From Trematomus loennbergii (Eukaryota; Chordata; Actinopteri; Perciformes; Nototheniidae), in assembly GCA_012861695.1 (NCBI GenBank), contig JAAOOA010000268.1, forward strand, positions 252,001 through 316,000: a stretch of DNA of 64,000 bases, given 5' to 3'. The notes beneath the pieces were generated by a model. That model did not search any database. It was not told where the DNA came from and worked only from the letters and a program-made list of their open reading frames with translations. Positions 11,601 through 22,651 of this stretch are shown in pieces. The stretch's first letter is position 1. Every line of letters starts with the position of its first letter. Position numbers and translations under genes: made by a program.

Positions 11601-11785
11601 ACCTTGTTTGCAAACTCCTGCACCTCCTCCATGGTTTCCTGCAACTCCTCCATGATTTCCTCCTCAATTTCCTCCTCAATTTCCTCCTCAATCTCCTCTT
11701 CAACAGAACTGTCATCAGAGGGACAAGTCGTTGTACGTGGAGATTCGTTGTACGTCATGGTGAACACTGATCTTCTTCTGTCCAT
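8690..11785 (-). CDS. Acidic, repeat-containing coiled-coil protein gene, copy 1
   Basis: This is a two-exon gene on the minus strand. Exon 1 (11321-11785) starts at the first ATG (MDRRRS) and encodes 155 residues, very acidic, with tandem EEEI units. It ends at SSDE before a gtaag donor. The intron is 256 bp; exon 2 begins at 11064 after tttcacag, in phase 0. Exon 2 starts with decapeptide repeats ([20 protein letters not shown]) and continues into about 620 residues of heptad-rich coiled coil ending at a TAG at 8690. This copy has an in-frame 261-bp duplication in the coiled coil (9820-10081). Breaks: a 1-nt loss near 10931 inside the decapeptide array and another near 9499. No membrane segment or signal peptide is visible. 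I do not recognise the family; a structural or scaffold role is only a guess. Confidence 0.6.
10650..11050 (-). repeat. 30-bp coding minisatellite in exon 2, copy 1
   Basis: About 13 copies of a 30-bp unit (gatttctctcagatgatttc and variants) encode one decapeptide each on the minus strand. Two classes exist: SSARNA-type units next to the splice acceptor and SSERNR-type units further in. Copies 2 and 3 have about 17 and 12 units at 24350-24870 and 38200-38565. Each array contains 1-2 nt deletions that break the frame. Confidence 0.85.
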
Positions 11786-11894
11786 CTTATTATCGTGAAG
11801 AAATAGCTGCTTCTTACTGATACTGTGAACTCGATGTGGCGGGGATAAAACCTGGCTTGTTATCGTCCTGCACAAACTGCAAATAAGTTGTGTA

Positions 11895-12080
11895 GCTATT
11901 TAACCAGAGAGCATGCTCTCTTGCAGCCGCTGTGGTATGACATCATCAGGTTCAGTATGACTTCAGAGCCCAACATTCCGGAATGTGCTTTGGTCTGCCG
12001 ACACATTCCACATTCCATTTCAAAGTATTCTACATTCCATTTCAAAGTATTCTTCCTTTCCTCTCCTTGGAATGTAGACA
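11895..12080 (-). promoter_or_regulatory. Promoter of coiled-coil gene copy 1
   Basis: Reading the minus strand, a TATA-like GGTTAAATAGC (11895-11905) lies about 110 bp before the ATG, which would leave a 5' leader of about 80-90 nt. Directly upstream is a perfect 16-bp palindrome, AGAGAGCATGCTCTCT (11906-11921), and a CRE-like TGACATCA (11938-11945). Further upstream a 22-bp unit (tacattccatttcaaagtat) repeats twice; each unit holds CATTCC, the M-CAT/TEAD core. GGAATG on the other strand flanks the array. Assignment of factors is an inference from motif knowledge. Confidence 0.45.
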
Positions 12081-12257
12081 TTCTAAAAGTATGGAGTAAA
12101 GTATCTTTTAAGTCATCTGATAAGCAAAGTCCTCAAATAGCACTTTCACACCGGAGTACTTTTCCCAAGAACTAGGCCGATAGGAGAGATTTGGTTTCAC
12201 ACCAAAAAGGATCTGGAACTAGTCCCTAGTTCGCACGAATATTTTCACCCCCAGATA

Positions 12258-14916
12258 GAGTTTACCCCAGTGGACGAGAGGGAAATGGGGGGGAAAACTC
12301 TGAATGTTGTGTGTGCTTATGCACCAAACAGCAGTTCAGAGTATACGGCCTTCTTGGAGACCCTGGAAAGAGTCCTGTATGGGGCTCCTTAAGGGGACTC
12401 TTTAATCTTGCTGGGAGACTTCAACGCACATGTGGGCAATGATGGAGACACTTGGAGGGGCGTGATTGGGAGGAACGGTCCCCCTGATCTGAACCGGAGT
12501 GGTGGTTTGTTACTGGACTTCTGTGCTAGTCATGGATTGGCCATAACAAACACCATGTTCGAACATAAGAATGCTCATAAGTGTACGTGGTACGAGAACA
12601 CCCTAGGCAGAAGGTCCATGATCGATTTCGTTATCGTATCATCGGACCTGAGGCCATATGTTTTGGACACTCGGGTAAAGAGAGGGGCGGAGTTGTCAAC
12701 TGATCACCATCTGGTGGTGAGTTGGGTCGACAGGCGGTGGAAGCCTCTGGACAGACCTGGTAAGCACAAACGTGTAGTGCGGGTGAACTGGGAACGTCTG
12801 GAGGAGGCCCAAGTTCAGGAGGCCTTCAACTCACACCTCCGGCGGAGCTTTTCGGGCATTCCTGTGGAGGTTGGGGACATTGAACCAGAGTGGGTGGTGT
12901 TCAAAGCCTCTATTGCCGAAGCCGCGGCAGGGAGCTGTGGTCTCAAGGTCTTAGGTGCCTCAAGGGGCTGTAACCCTCGAACCTCCTGGTGGACACCTGT
13001 GGTCAGGGAAGCCGTCCGACTGAAGAAGGAGGCCTTCAGAGATTTGTTATCCCGGGGGACTCCCGAGGCAGTTATAGATACCGACAGGCCCGAAGGACAG
13101 CAGCCTCGCCGTGGCCCGAGGCAAAGCAGCGGGTGTGGGAGAAGTTTGGAGAAGACATGGAAAAGGACTTTCGGGCGGCACCAAAGTTGTTCTGGAAAAC
13201 TGTCTGACACCTCAGGAGGGGGAAGCAGGGAACCATCCAAGCTGTGTACAGTAAGGATGGGACGTTGTTCACCTCAACTGATGGAGTGTTAGGGCGTTGG
13301 AAGGAAGACTTTGAGGAACTCCTGAACCCGACAACTCCGCCCTCTATGTTAGAGGCAGAGCTGGAGTATGAAGGGGGATCAACACCAATCTCCCGGGGGG
13401 AGGTCACTGAGGTCGTCAATCAACTCCGCAGTGGCAAAGCCCCGGGGTGGATGAGATCCGTCCAGAAATGCTGAAGGCTTTGGGTGTTGAGGGACTGTCA
13501 TGGTTGACACGTCTCATCAACGTTGCGTGGAAGTCGGAAACAGTACCGAAGGAGTGGCAGACCGGGGTGGTGGTTCCCCGGGGGGATCAGAGGGTGTGCG
13601 ACAATTACAGAGTCATCACACTACTTAGCCTCCCCGGGAAAGTTTACTCTAAGGTACTCGAAAGGAGGGTCAGGCCGATTGTCGAACCTCAGATTGAGGA
13701 GGAACAATGCGGATTCCGTCCTGGTCGTGGAACGACGGATCAGCTTTTTACTCTCGCAAGGATCCTGGAGGGGGCCTGGGAGTATGCTTATCCGGTCTAC
13801 ATGTGTTTGTAGACTTGGAGAAGGCGTATGACCGAGTTCCCAGGGAGTTACTGTGGGAGGTGCTGCAGGAGTATGGGGTGAGGGGGTCTCTACTCAGGGC
13901 CATCCAATCTCTGTACTCCCAAAGCGAGAGCTGTGTCCGGGTCCTCGGCAGTAAGTCGGACCCATTTCCGGTGAAGGTTGGCCTCCGCCAGGGCTGCGCT
14001 TTGTCACCAATCCTGTTTGTAATATACATGGATAGGATTTTGAGGCGTAGTCGTGGGGGAGGGGGTCTGCAGTTCGGTGGGCTAAGGATTGCACCACTGC
14101 TTTTTGCAGATGATGTGGTTCTAATGGCTTCATCGGTCTGCGACCTTCAGCACTCACTGGATCGGTTCACAACCGAGTCTGAAGCGGCTGGGATGAGGAT
14201 CAGCACCTCCAAATCTGAGGCCATGGTTCTCAGCAGGAAACCGATGGACTGTCCACTCCAAGTAGGGAATGAGTCCTTACCCCAAGTGAAGGAGTTCAAG
14301 TATCTCGGGGTCTTGTTCTCGAGTGAGGTAACAATGGAGCGGGAGATGGGCCGGAGCATCGGAGCAGCGGGAGCGGTACTGCAGTCGCTTTACCGCACCG
14401 TTGTGACGAAAAGAGAGCTGAGCCAGAAGGCAAAGCTCTCTGTTACCGGGCCATTTTCGTTCCTACCCTCACCTATGGTCATGAAGGATGGGTCATGACC
14501 GAAAGAACCAGATCGCGGATACAAGCGGCCGAGATGGGTTTTCTCCGCAGGGCGGCTGGCGTCTCCCTTAGGGATAAGGTGAGAAGTTCAGTCATCAGGG
14601 AGGGACTCAGAGTTGAACCGCTCCTCCTTCGCGTCAAAAGGAGCCAGTTGAGGTGGTTCGGGCACCTAGTAAGGATGCCACCTGGGCGTCTCCCTAGGGA
14701 GGTGTTCCAGGCACGTCCAGCTGGGAAGAGACCAAGGGGTAGACCTAGGACCAGGTGGAGGGATTATATCTCTTCGCTGGCCTGGGAGCGCCTTGGGACC
14801 CCCCAGTCAGAGCTGGTTGATGAGGCCAGGGAAAAGAAAGTGTGGGGCTCTCTGCTGGAACTGATACCTCCGGGACCCGACCACGGATAAGCGGGAGAAG
14901 ATGGATGGATGGATGG
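12258..14916 (+). mobile_element. Rex3/RTE-like LINE, spanning units 1 and 2
   Basis: It covers the C-terminal part of an APE-type endonuclease and the full reverse transcriptase. Endonuclease motifs are [22 protein letters not shown] and the terminal [12 protein letters not shown] motifs A, B and C are present as in the first copy, and the element ends in a GATG tail. The 5' end has a short internal deletion (gagggaaatgggg) compared with 26103. Breaks include TAA after the VLYGAP segment, a 1-nt loss at CAGCCTCGCCGTGG (about 13108), and the lesions shared by all copies. Upstream endonuclease sequence is absent, so it is 5' truncated. Confidence 0.9.
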
Positions 14917-15061
14917 TTTACATTGCTTTCTATTTATTTGTTCCTTCTTATTTCTTTTCATCGTTATGGGGTTGAATTATGATTTCAGCCCTGGAAATTG
15001 CCTTGCAATATTTGTATTGGTGTATATGAGTGCATTTGTGTACTTATACACCTGAACATAT

Positions 15062-15439
15062 TGTTACCTTTTATACTGACGGTATCTCGGCACCGAAACC
15101 GTAGTTTCGGATACACACCGGTGGTTTCTGACTTGGCTCGTTGTCAGCCGGTAACTAGCTGTCCAGATATTTCGAGGGGAAAAAGGATGAAGACGATGCG
15201 TTCGGGTGCCGTGGGAAGAACCTCCGTTTATTTACGTTCTTCAATTACATGGACACTGAATTGAATACATACAAACTAGACACTATACTCCTTTTCTGAC
15301 CACTTTCTCTATACTTTCGTCTCTCTCTTCATACCTCCGCACTTCGCCTTGGCCATCACATTTTACACACACCGGACTTCCAAAAACCCACAACCCCTTG
15401 CGGCTGCTACTCTTAAAGTGACAGGCCAAGCCTGTAACA
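15062..15439. mobile_element. Solo LTR in unit 2
   Basis: A 378-bp block starts TGTTAC and ends GTAACA (TG...CA ends with a 6-bp inverted repeat) and is flanked by the 4-bp target duplication ATAT (15058-15061, 15440-15443). Units 1 and 3 have the empty site cctgaacatatggtgc. No internal retrotransposon sequence is present, so it is a solo LTR; the family is unknown to me. Confidence 0.85.
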
Positions 15440-16497
15440 ATATGGTGCTTTTCCTTTTCAAAAAAGATAGTTGAAACTGCTCCTGACATGTGCAGAAAAT
15501 GACCCTATATCTAGTTTTCTTATATGCATTTATTTTCTTCTTGCCCTAACTTTTATTTATTTTTTCTCCAGTTTTCTTTATTTCTTTGTACTCCTTAATT
15601 TCTATACATTTTTGACGCAAAAATGCCAATGTTGTATTAGGATGATTCACGGCAATCAGAGACAGGCTCTGGATATATCTGAGACCTGTGATATATTGAT
15701 GAAAAACAGTATAATAGGGGACCTTTAATGTTAAGTAGTCACATGGGCAAACAGTTTAGCAGCAAGGAAGCAGAACAGTTCAGAGTTCAAATGCCTACAA
15801 AGGCTACAGTGTTTAAATCCAATAAATGGTTCATTTTTAAGCAATGCATTTTCCTGTTTTTGTGATTCTCAATTGTAAAGAAAATATTGTTGCTTCTACT
15901 AAAGTAAAAATAACCAGAAACAGCCGATCCAGAGTTTACACCCTTTTCCTTAACAATACAAATGATATCTTTCCAAAGTCAAGAGAGCATGGATTTATTC
16001 AAAACAAAAACTATTGATTTAAAAATGTTGACATTCCAAGTTTCTAAAAATATATTATAAAAAATAAATCCTCAAAATAAAAACTCATACATCTAGCAAG
16101 CGACTGATTGCAATCGATACTGCTCACACAGATGAAACACACAAGCACACACACTGCAAACATCTACAGCAGAGACACGATGATGTGAAAGAGCATCTCA
16201 GCAGACCAATACACACAAGGTAAAACAATTCACCTTCCACATCATCAGTTAACCTGCATTCTCTGTGATCTTCCCTGGCCTGCTTGGACCATCAGCTAAG
16301 TATCTACCTCGTTACACAATTCGCCTTCCCCCCTAAAAAACTCTACACTTAAACCTGCCCCACACACCAAACTCTGAACTGAACTCTTCAGTCACAACCC
16401 GATCTGTACGGGAAACCCGATCAGTTCTACGCATGTGAGAATACGCCGCTACTTCCAGTGTTCGAATTACCCATTTGCTTTCGGGGAGCCCTATTTT

Positions 16498-17157
16498 TCA
16501 GTGCACATCCTGCTACTAAATATGTCACACGTACGCTCTGTTGACTGGCGTACCTTCTGAAAGCTCAAGAAAACATTGTCCACTTCCCTTTTCCTGTCAT
16601 GTCACATTGCACGTAAATAATCATGTAGGCCCGCCCATGAACTGTGCTCTCATCTATTGTGATACTAATTAGTGAGCCCATCTCTTTTACGTTGGAAACA
16701 AATGTAGCTCTCATTTCCTCTGCGATATGCCTGATTATTTCAGCACAAGCATGGTCCGATTTGTGCTCAGTCCCTACGGTAGCACCATTGAGTTTTTGTA
16801 GGAACATTACAGCAGGTAGCTTTCTGTAGGACATTTCTTCTTTGGCAATCATATAGGCAGATCTGAAAGATGTATATGTTTCCTGCATTAGATCAGCATT
16901 GATTGCTAATACCTTGTTTGGTAGGACATCTTTTTTTCTCATCTCCGAAATCTCGATCGCTTTTTCGTGTGCCTGGCTCTTATGGTGCTTATAATCTTTT
17001 TCCGCAGGTTATTCTGTTGATCACTGCTGACTTTTCCCTGAATCCATTCTTGTGAAAGGTGCACTCAGGTGGATTTTTCTGCGAGCGGCAGGGATCAGCT
17101 ATACTTTTTGCCTCTTTGCAATTTCAAATACCGTGCCGGCATCGCCGCCGTAACCAT
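16498..17157 (-). pseudogene. hAT-transposase-like fragment, unit 2
   Basis: Same element as 2569-3239, with more damage: one C fewer near 16588 shifts the frame after the IDEST region, and single-base losses near 16993 and 17070 disconnect the zinc-finger-like part. The longest frame left is 125 residues (16565-16942). Confidence 0.55.
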
Positions 17158-17680
17158 AGCAACGTAAGTAGCGTAAGGAATGCAGCGCCGCCACGTACAG
17201 ATGGCAACACCCAGAAATATTCACAAATATAAAACAAATATTCAGAAACTGTAATGAACAATGACTATTATTTATTTCAAGAACTTTTATTTACAGAAAC
17301 TCAACATTTCTAACCTGTGTGACACAAATATGCACGATTTCTTTGACTCCCCCTATTTATCTCAAAGTCGGCCTTCAGGGGAACTATGAAGGTAGATATG
17401 GTGCAACATTTTTTAAATATATTTTCCATTACAACTGCAACTTGGTTATTACAACCTCTCAAGTCAGTCATTACAACTTCACGAATCTGCTCTGTGGCAG
17501 TATAAATCGACGAATCTGCGGCCATGACTTTTGCTACACTTCTTGCAATGAATGTGTCGCAAAAGTAATTTTCACCTGTAGATGTCGGGAGGGAGGGGGG
17601 TTGGAGCGAAGGGTCGGAGCTATCACAACGACGAGGCTCGGGTCAGTCACTCAGTCACAGCCATAGTCAGGTCGAACCAG

Positions 17681-18705
17681 ATGACTGCGGGGCTTCCGTG
17701 TCGCTACCAGTCCGCTGACATGGCGCGTCAATCAACGGTAAGTTTTGCCCATTACTTCCCCAGTATTACTTTGAATATTTATTGTGATTGAGGATTAAAT
17801 CCGCTATGAAGACCACCGTTTTATATCGTGCAGTTTAGCGGCAAAATAACGTCAGTATTAGCCAGCTAACACTAGCTTTGTTGAATTTATGCTAGCTAAA
17901 CAAGTAATGGTTGTAGTCTATACAGCAGTAATTAATATATTATAGCCTACTGCTTTGGCCCTAACGGTTGATAACCGTTTATGAAAATAAAACCAATTGA
18001 ACTGTATTGAAATAATGACAAGTTTTATAATTGTCTTGGACTCCTGCTGTGTTTTTAAAGCCTTTGTAAATTATCCATGCTATTTTCTATTTAGAACGAA
18101 GACTTCAGAATCTTAAAATCCCTTAACGTTTGTATGCAATGTGCTAAATGCAACACTGGAATCAAGCAAATATGAATATGTTTGCATGACATTAGTTATT
18201 TATATTTGCCATCACTTAATTATACGTTTAATTCATTTAAGTTAAGCTAAGGTACATGTGATGATAGCTAGTTAGTACTCTTACCTGTGAGGCTTCCTCC
18301 AAACAGCATAATAACCAGACTGTACCATTAAAACTATAAGTACCAGTTCTAGATCCTTGACTTTAGACAAACAATTAAAAAGACAAAATGTATTTAAAGA
18401 CCAATCTTTATTTGAAGGTGCCTCTTAACCTAAGATATTAGTTATACAGTAATAGTATTGACAATCTAAAAAAACTGAGCAACTCAACGGTTCACTTTTA
18501 TATTTCTTATTGTCTAAAGCATTTATTATTTTCATTTTCCCCCTCTCATATTCAGTGTGGACGGATTGAGACAGCGTGGTGTCCAGAGAGCTGCAGAGAC
18601 TTCAGGGAGAAACCTCCGTGTGATGGACGTCCTGTTGGTTTGGAGAGGACTGAGGGTCTTTCCTCAGCGAGGAGGACCAGACCTGATGGAGGAGCCCATG
18701 CATAG
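17681..18705 (+). CDS. Possible small two-exon gene, 68 codons, unit 2
   Basis: Exon 1 is 17681-17737 and exon 2 is 18556-18705, with the same splice signals as in unit 1. A 4-bp deletion (cctgttgg instead of cctgtctgttgg) changes the end: the frame passes the TGA used in units 1 and 3 and stops at TAG 18703-18705, giving 68 residues. It is not recognised; coding status is uncertain. Confidence 0.28.
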
Positions 18706-19650
18706 CTGATACCACCTGATCAGGCCTTGTCTGTCACTTTATTTGACTAAATGTGTTTACTTATACATTTAATAGGTTTACACCTTCTGTCCATATGTGC
18801 TTTTTATTTAAAACATTTTTGATGAACTTTTTGTCCATTATCCTTACTGAAAATGTTAGATTACACATTCACATCCGACTGAAGATTGGCCCCATTTATT
18901 TGTGACGTTGCAAACTCTGCGGTATAAGGTACATGTTGTGAAGCTCATGAAGTGAGGCAAATAGAATTAATCAGCTGATGGAGTGTAGATGTGGGAATAG
19001 GTGCATTCGATCAGCTGACTGTGTTTTCACAATACAAATAGTTTCTTAGTGAATGTCCTGTACTGGTCTTAACATCTCATAACAAGGAGAAAATGTTGAA
19101 TCGTGTCTTTCAGGCATGTCCTTTCCTAACAAAAATTACAGGAAACATAAAACATATTATTGCAGAAGACAATCAGATTATGAATGAACAGTATGAAATT
19201 CATCAACATTGAAATATATGTTATTATCAAAATAATATTTAACTGTTATCAAAACGTAGTGCAACTGTAGAAGCTTGCTCTGTTGTCTCACTGAAATAAT
19301 AACTTTTACCACGTTTTTTACAGACAATATTGAGAGATAAATAGTAGCAGTTTTCACTATGTGTCAAATAGCTTTGCCTTCAATACCTTAAATTAGAAAG
19401 CTGACAGTCATATTGCTTGTTAACATCTAAATGTAACCCTTTGCATGGAAAAAACCCTCAACTTCACTGATGTGTAGGTGATCTAGTATTTAGTATTGTT
19501 TAATGGAATGTATATCAGTGTATTAAAGTCAATACTTCATTTATTTAAACCAATATCTTTCTTGATTCTTTGTACAGTATGAAAAAAGAGTATTTGTACC
19601 TGTGCAATGTTTAAAATAAACTGTCAGTCTCAGACTCAGAGTTTTTGAAG

Positions 19651-19782
19651 ATGGACATAAGAACATTTGTTCTTAAAAAAGACGACAATTCTCAAGTGGT
19701 GGTTCACACAACAACCCCAGAGCCAGCACTTGAGCCAGGAGAAATTACAGCTACGTTGACGTTACTTTGTATCGCGGGGTAA
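19651..19782 (+). CDS. 43-codon MDIRTFVLKKDD frame, unit 2
   Basis: Identical in frame and donor overlap to 6037-6168. Its conservation without frame damage in three units contrasts with the broken neighbours, but the frame is short and could survive by chance in a recent duplication. Confidence 0.3.
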   Translation: MDIRTFVLKKDDNSQVVVHTTTPEPALEPGEITATLTLLCIAG

Positions 19783-19868
19783 GCTAAACCGTTAACAAGT
19801 AGCTATAGCTAGCCAGATATATTAAATAAACACTTTGTCATACAATCTAAATGTAATGTTTTTTAGCG

Positions 19869-20249
19869 TTACCTGGTGATTTCAAAGAAAGCTCTCTGGG
19901 AAATGTTGACTTACTGTTCGACATGAAGCTAGAAGCTACCTTACAGTACACAGTTGATCCTGAGTCCTGTCAGTTAAAGTGTTTCATAGTTAGCTTAGCT
20001 AAGCATCAACCTAGCACTGAAACATATGGATGTTATGACAGTATTTCTGAGGAAAAGTCAGCTGAAATGGTGGCATGCCACTGCTTTACGTGTCGACAGC
20101 ATGTTGAACGTATTTGCAGCAGTAGATGTGGCTGTTTGGCCACTGACGTTGCCATAACAACACCTGAATTTAAATGTGCAACCTCTTTTTGTGACAGATT
20201 TTTGCATGAAATTATAATTCTTCTGAATGATATTCCTATTGACAGCTAG
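19869..20249 (+). CDS. Cys-rich 126-codon ORF, unit 2
   Basis: It is an open frame from a splice-acceptor-like ttttttag to TAG, with an internal ATG at 19923. It starts LPGDFKESSLGNVD and has paired cysteines in CHCFTCRQH and SSRCGC in its second half. Compared with unit 3, the centre is read in another frame (compensating indels), which argues against strong selection on the protein. Family unknown. Confidence 0.3.
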   Translation, partial: LPGDFKESSLGNVDLLFDMKLEATLQYTVDPESCQLKCFIVSLAKHQPSTETYGCYDSISEEKSAEMVACHCFTCRQHVERICSSRCGCLATDVAITTPEFKCATSFCDRFLHEIIILLNDIPIDS

Positions 20250-20512
20250 TTTCTATGTGAACATTATGAGATGGACAGCCAGGGAGAATAAACGATAAAC
20301 AGTTATGAAATACTATATGACAAAACAAGAATACAGTTTAAAAGGGGAGTGATTTGTAAAATATCCATAAAGAAAAATCTGCTTACAGTTCTGTTTCATA
20401 TGGGTGTTGAGAGATGTATCCATAGATCTCTTCATGTTGCTCTCAAAGTGCACCAGATTGATGCTTTTAACTTCAATATTTAAAAATAAATCTTCCCGGG
20501 GGAGCATGCACC

Positions 20513-20616
20513 CGGACCCCCCTAGAGGAGGTGAGGACCCCCCAAGAGGAGGTGAGGTCCCCCCTAGAGGAGGTGAGGACCCCCTAGAGGAGGTGAGGAC
20601 CCCCTAGAGGATGTTA
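20513..20616. repeat. GGACCCCCTAGAGGAGGTGA minisatellite, unit 2
   Basis: About five copies of the unit of about 20 bp, between the lengths in units 1 and 3. Confidence 0.85.
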
Positions 20617-20984
20617 GGTCCACGGTGTTTACATGCTTATTTATACAATATGTGTGCTTATGCTAACATCATAAGACAAAGTTGGTTCCGTGTTGTGTGA
20701 AGTGAGAACGCGCTAGAGTGAGGGGGGCCCCCAAGCCAAAGCTCGCTTAGGGCCCCCAAAAGTCTAGGGCCGGCCCTGCACACACACACACACAGTCAAT
20801 GTGCAATTTACGGCACTTTTCTGGGATAAATCTTTAACATACTTAGGCCCCGTCCAAACGGAGACGAAACCGATTTCGAACCGAAGTCGATTTCAAAAAA
20901 GTCTTCTGTCCACGCTGAATCAAAATACACCAAAAGCAATTCTTACAAGAGATTGTGTTACTGCTAATTATAAAAGTTGGCAAA

Positions 20985-20995
20985 CACACACACAC

Positions 20996-21046
<51 letters not shown>
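20985..21046. repeat. Interrupted CA microsatellite, unit 2
   Basis: A CA run broken by ccac and acaaac; the homologous run in unit 1 is pure. Confidence 0.95.
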
Positions 21047-21049
<3 letters not shown>

Positions 21050-21365
21050 GGAAGAATTAATCAGATCCTTTACTTAGGAAAAGTACTAATTAGCACCATT
21101 TTTGGCTAAATGTACTCCCAAGTATCAAGAGTAAAAGTACTCTTTATGCAGAATGGATATTTTCACAGTATTATATTATGGTAATTTTATTATCCTGTTT
21201 TTAGAAATGTTAGAGCATTCAAGCATTGACCAAATGTAGATACTACAAATACTGTGTTTACTGGTGCAGTACTGCAATATATCAGCATATCAGGTCTTTT
21301 ATATGTGCAAAGTCTGTAGTAACTGAGTGTTAAAATAAATGTAGTGGAGTAAACAGTCAAATATT
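21047..21365. mobile_element. hAT-type MITE remnant, unit 2
   Basis: A fuller copy of the element at 7359-7465. It starts near cagatcctttacttagg and ends near gtagtggagtaaacagtc, both typical subterminal motifs of this fish family. Clean target duplications are not visible. Confidence 0.5.
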
Positions 21366-21675
21366 TTCCTCGGAAATGTAGATGTAGAGATTTTCTCACT
21401 GAAGGCTGAATACAACCGATATCTTTATTAAAATGTCTTAGTCTGGTACACAATATATGAATTTGAACACTGTGCAACAAATGTTGTCTTTCAGAAAAAC
21501 ATCCATCACAAATTCTTGAAATGTAAATGGTTGAGGACTCAACATTTATTGATTAAAGAAAATTGACAAACATGAAAATAAAACATATAATAACAACAAT
21601 AAATGAAGTGAACGTGTTAACCTAGGTTCAGGAGCATGGCCACGCCTACACCCGTCTCTAACCCCTATTTATATC

Positions 21676-22196
21676 CCTCCCTTCCCTCATCCCTCCCTTC
21701 CCTCATCCCTACACCCCTACACCCCTCATCCCTCACCCCTTCATCCCTCAACCCTCCATTCCCTCATCCCTACACCCCTCATCCCTCACCCTTCAACCCT
21801 CCATTCCCTCATCCCTTCACCCCTTCATCCCTCATCCCTACACCCCTTCATCCCTCATCCCTACACCCTACCCCTTCATCCCTTATCCCTACACCCCTAC
21901 ACCCCTTCATCCCTCATCCCTACACCCCTCATCCCTCACCCCTTCATCCCTCAACCCTCCATTCCCTCATCCCTTCACCCTTCATCCCTCATCCCTACAC
22001 CCCTTCATCCCTCATCCCTACACCCCTTCATCCCTCATCCCTACACCCCTTCATCCCTTCATCCCTTCATCCCTCACCCCTTCATCCCTACACCCCTTCA
22101 TCCCTCACCCCTTCATCCCTCATCCCTCACCCCTTCATCCCTACACCCCTTCATCCCTCACCCCTTCATCCCTCACCCTTCATCCCTCATCCCTAC
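21676..22196. repeat. CATCCCT-rich minisatellite, unit 2
   Basis: The shortest of the three arrays, about 520 bp, with the same word composition. The 201-codon plus-strand frame here is a repeat artefact. Confidence 0.95.
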
Positions 22197-22205
22197 ATCC
22201 TCTGC

Positions 22206-22640
22206 CTGTCACCATTTTTATTTAAACTGTGTATATTTTAAACATTTAAATGTAATTTATTGGTGAGGCTTTGTCCCGCCCCCATACATTATCAATCAAT
22301 CAACGTTTATTTATACGGCCCAATATCAATAATTTTACATTTGTATCGGGGGACTTTACAGGTTGTACAGAATATAAATAGCAAAAAAAGACACCCTCTG
22401 TCCTTAGACCCTCACACCGGACAAGGAAAAACTTCCAGAGAAACCTGACAGTTGCCGCGGGGAAAAATGGAAGAAACCTTGGGGAAAGCAACAGAGCAGG
22501 GATCCCTCTCCCAGGACGGACAGACAGGTGTCTTGTGAACATTAAAAAGATAATACATATAAAAAAAAATACATAGTCAAAATTATAACAAAACAAACAT
22601 ATTTGCGTCGGTGCCAGTCGCACACTCAAAATGTCCTTGG
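22206..22640. repeat. Dispersed fish repeat inserted beside the minisatellite, unit 2 only
   Basis: Unit 2 has about 400 bp not found in units 1 or 3. It contains aatcaatcaacgtttattta and a segment (gacaaggaaaaacttccaga, gggatccctctcccaggacg) that I recognise as a frequent fish interspersed repeat. The class (SINE or LINE 3' end) is uncertain. The last 40 bp (gtcggtgccagtcgcacact) are shared with unit 3 and are the 3' flank of the coiled-coil gene. Confidence 0.55.
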
Positions 22641-22651
22641 AGGATCATTTT

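Noticed and set aside
11288..11875. Longer N-terminus (30 extra residues) for the coiled-coil protein
   Set aside because: The upstream start is TTG, not ATG; the first ATG is at 11785 and fits the TATA-like site.
12815..13240. Minus-strand frames opposite the LINE
   Set aside because: Shadows of the endonuclease/RT coding strand with no motif of their own; the same for 210-635, 13894-14157 and homologues.
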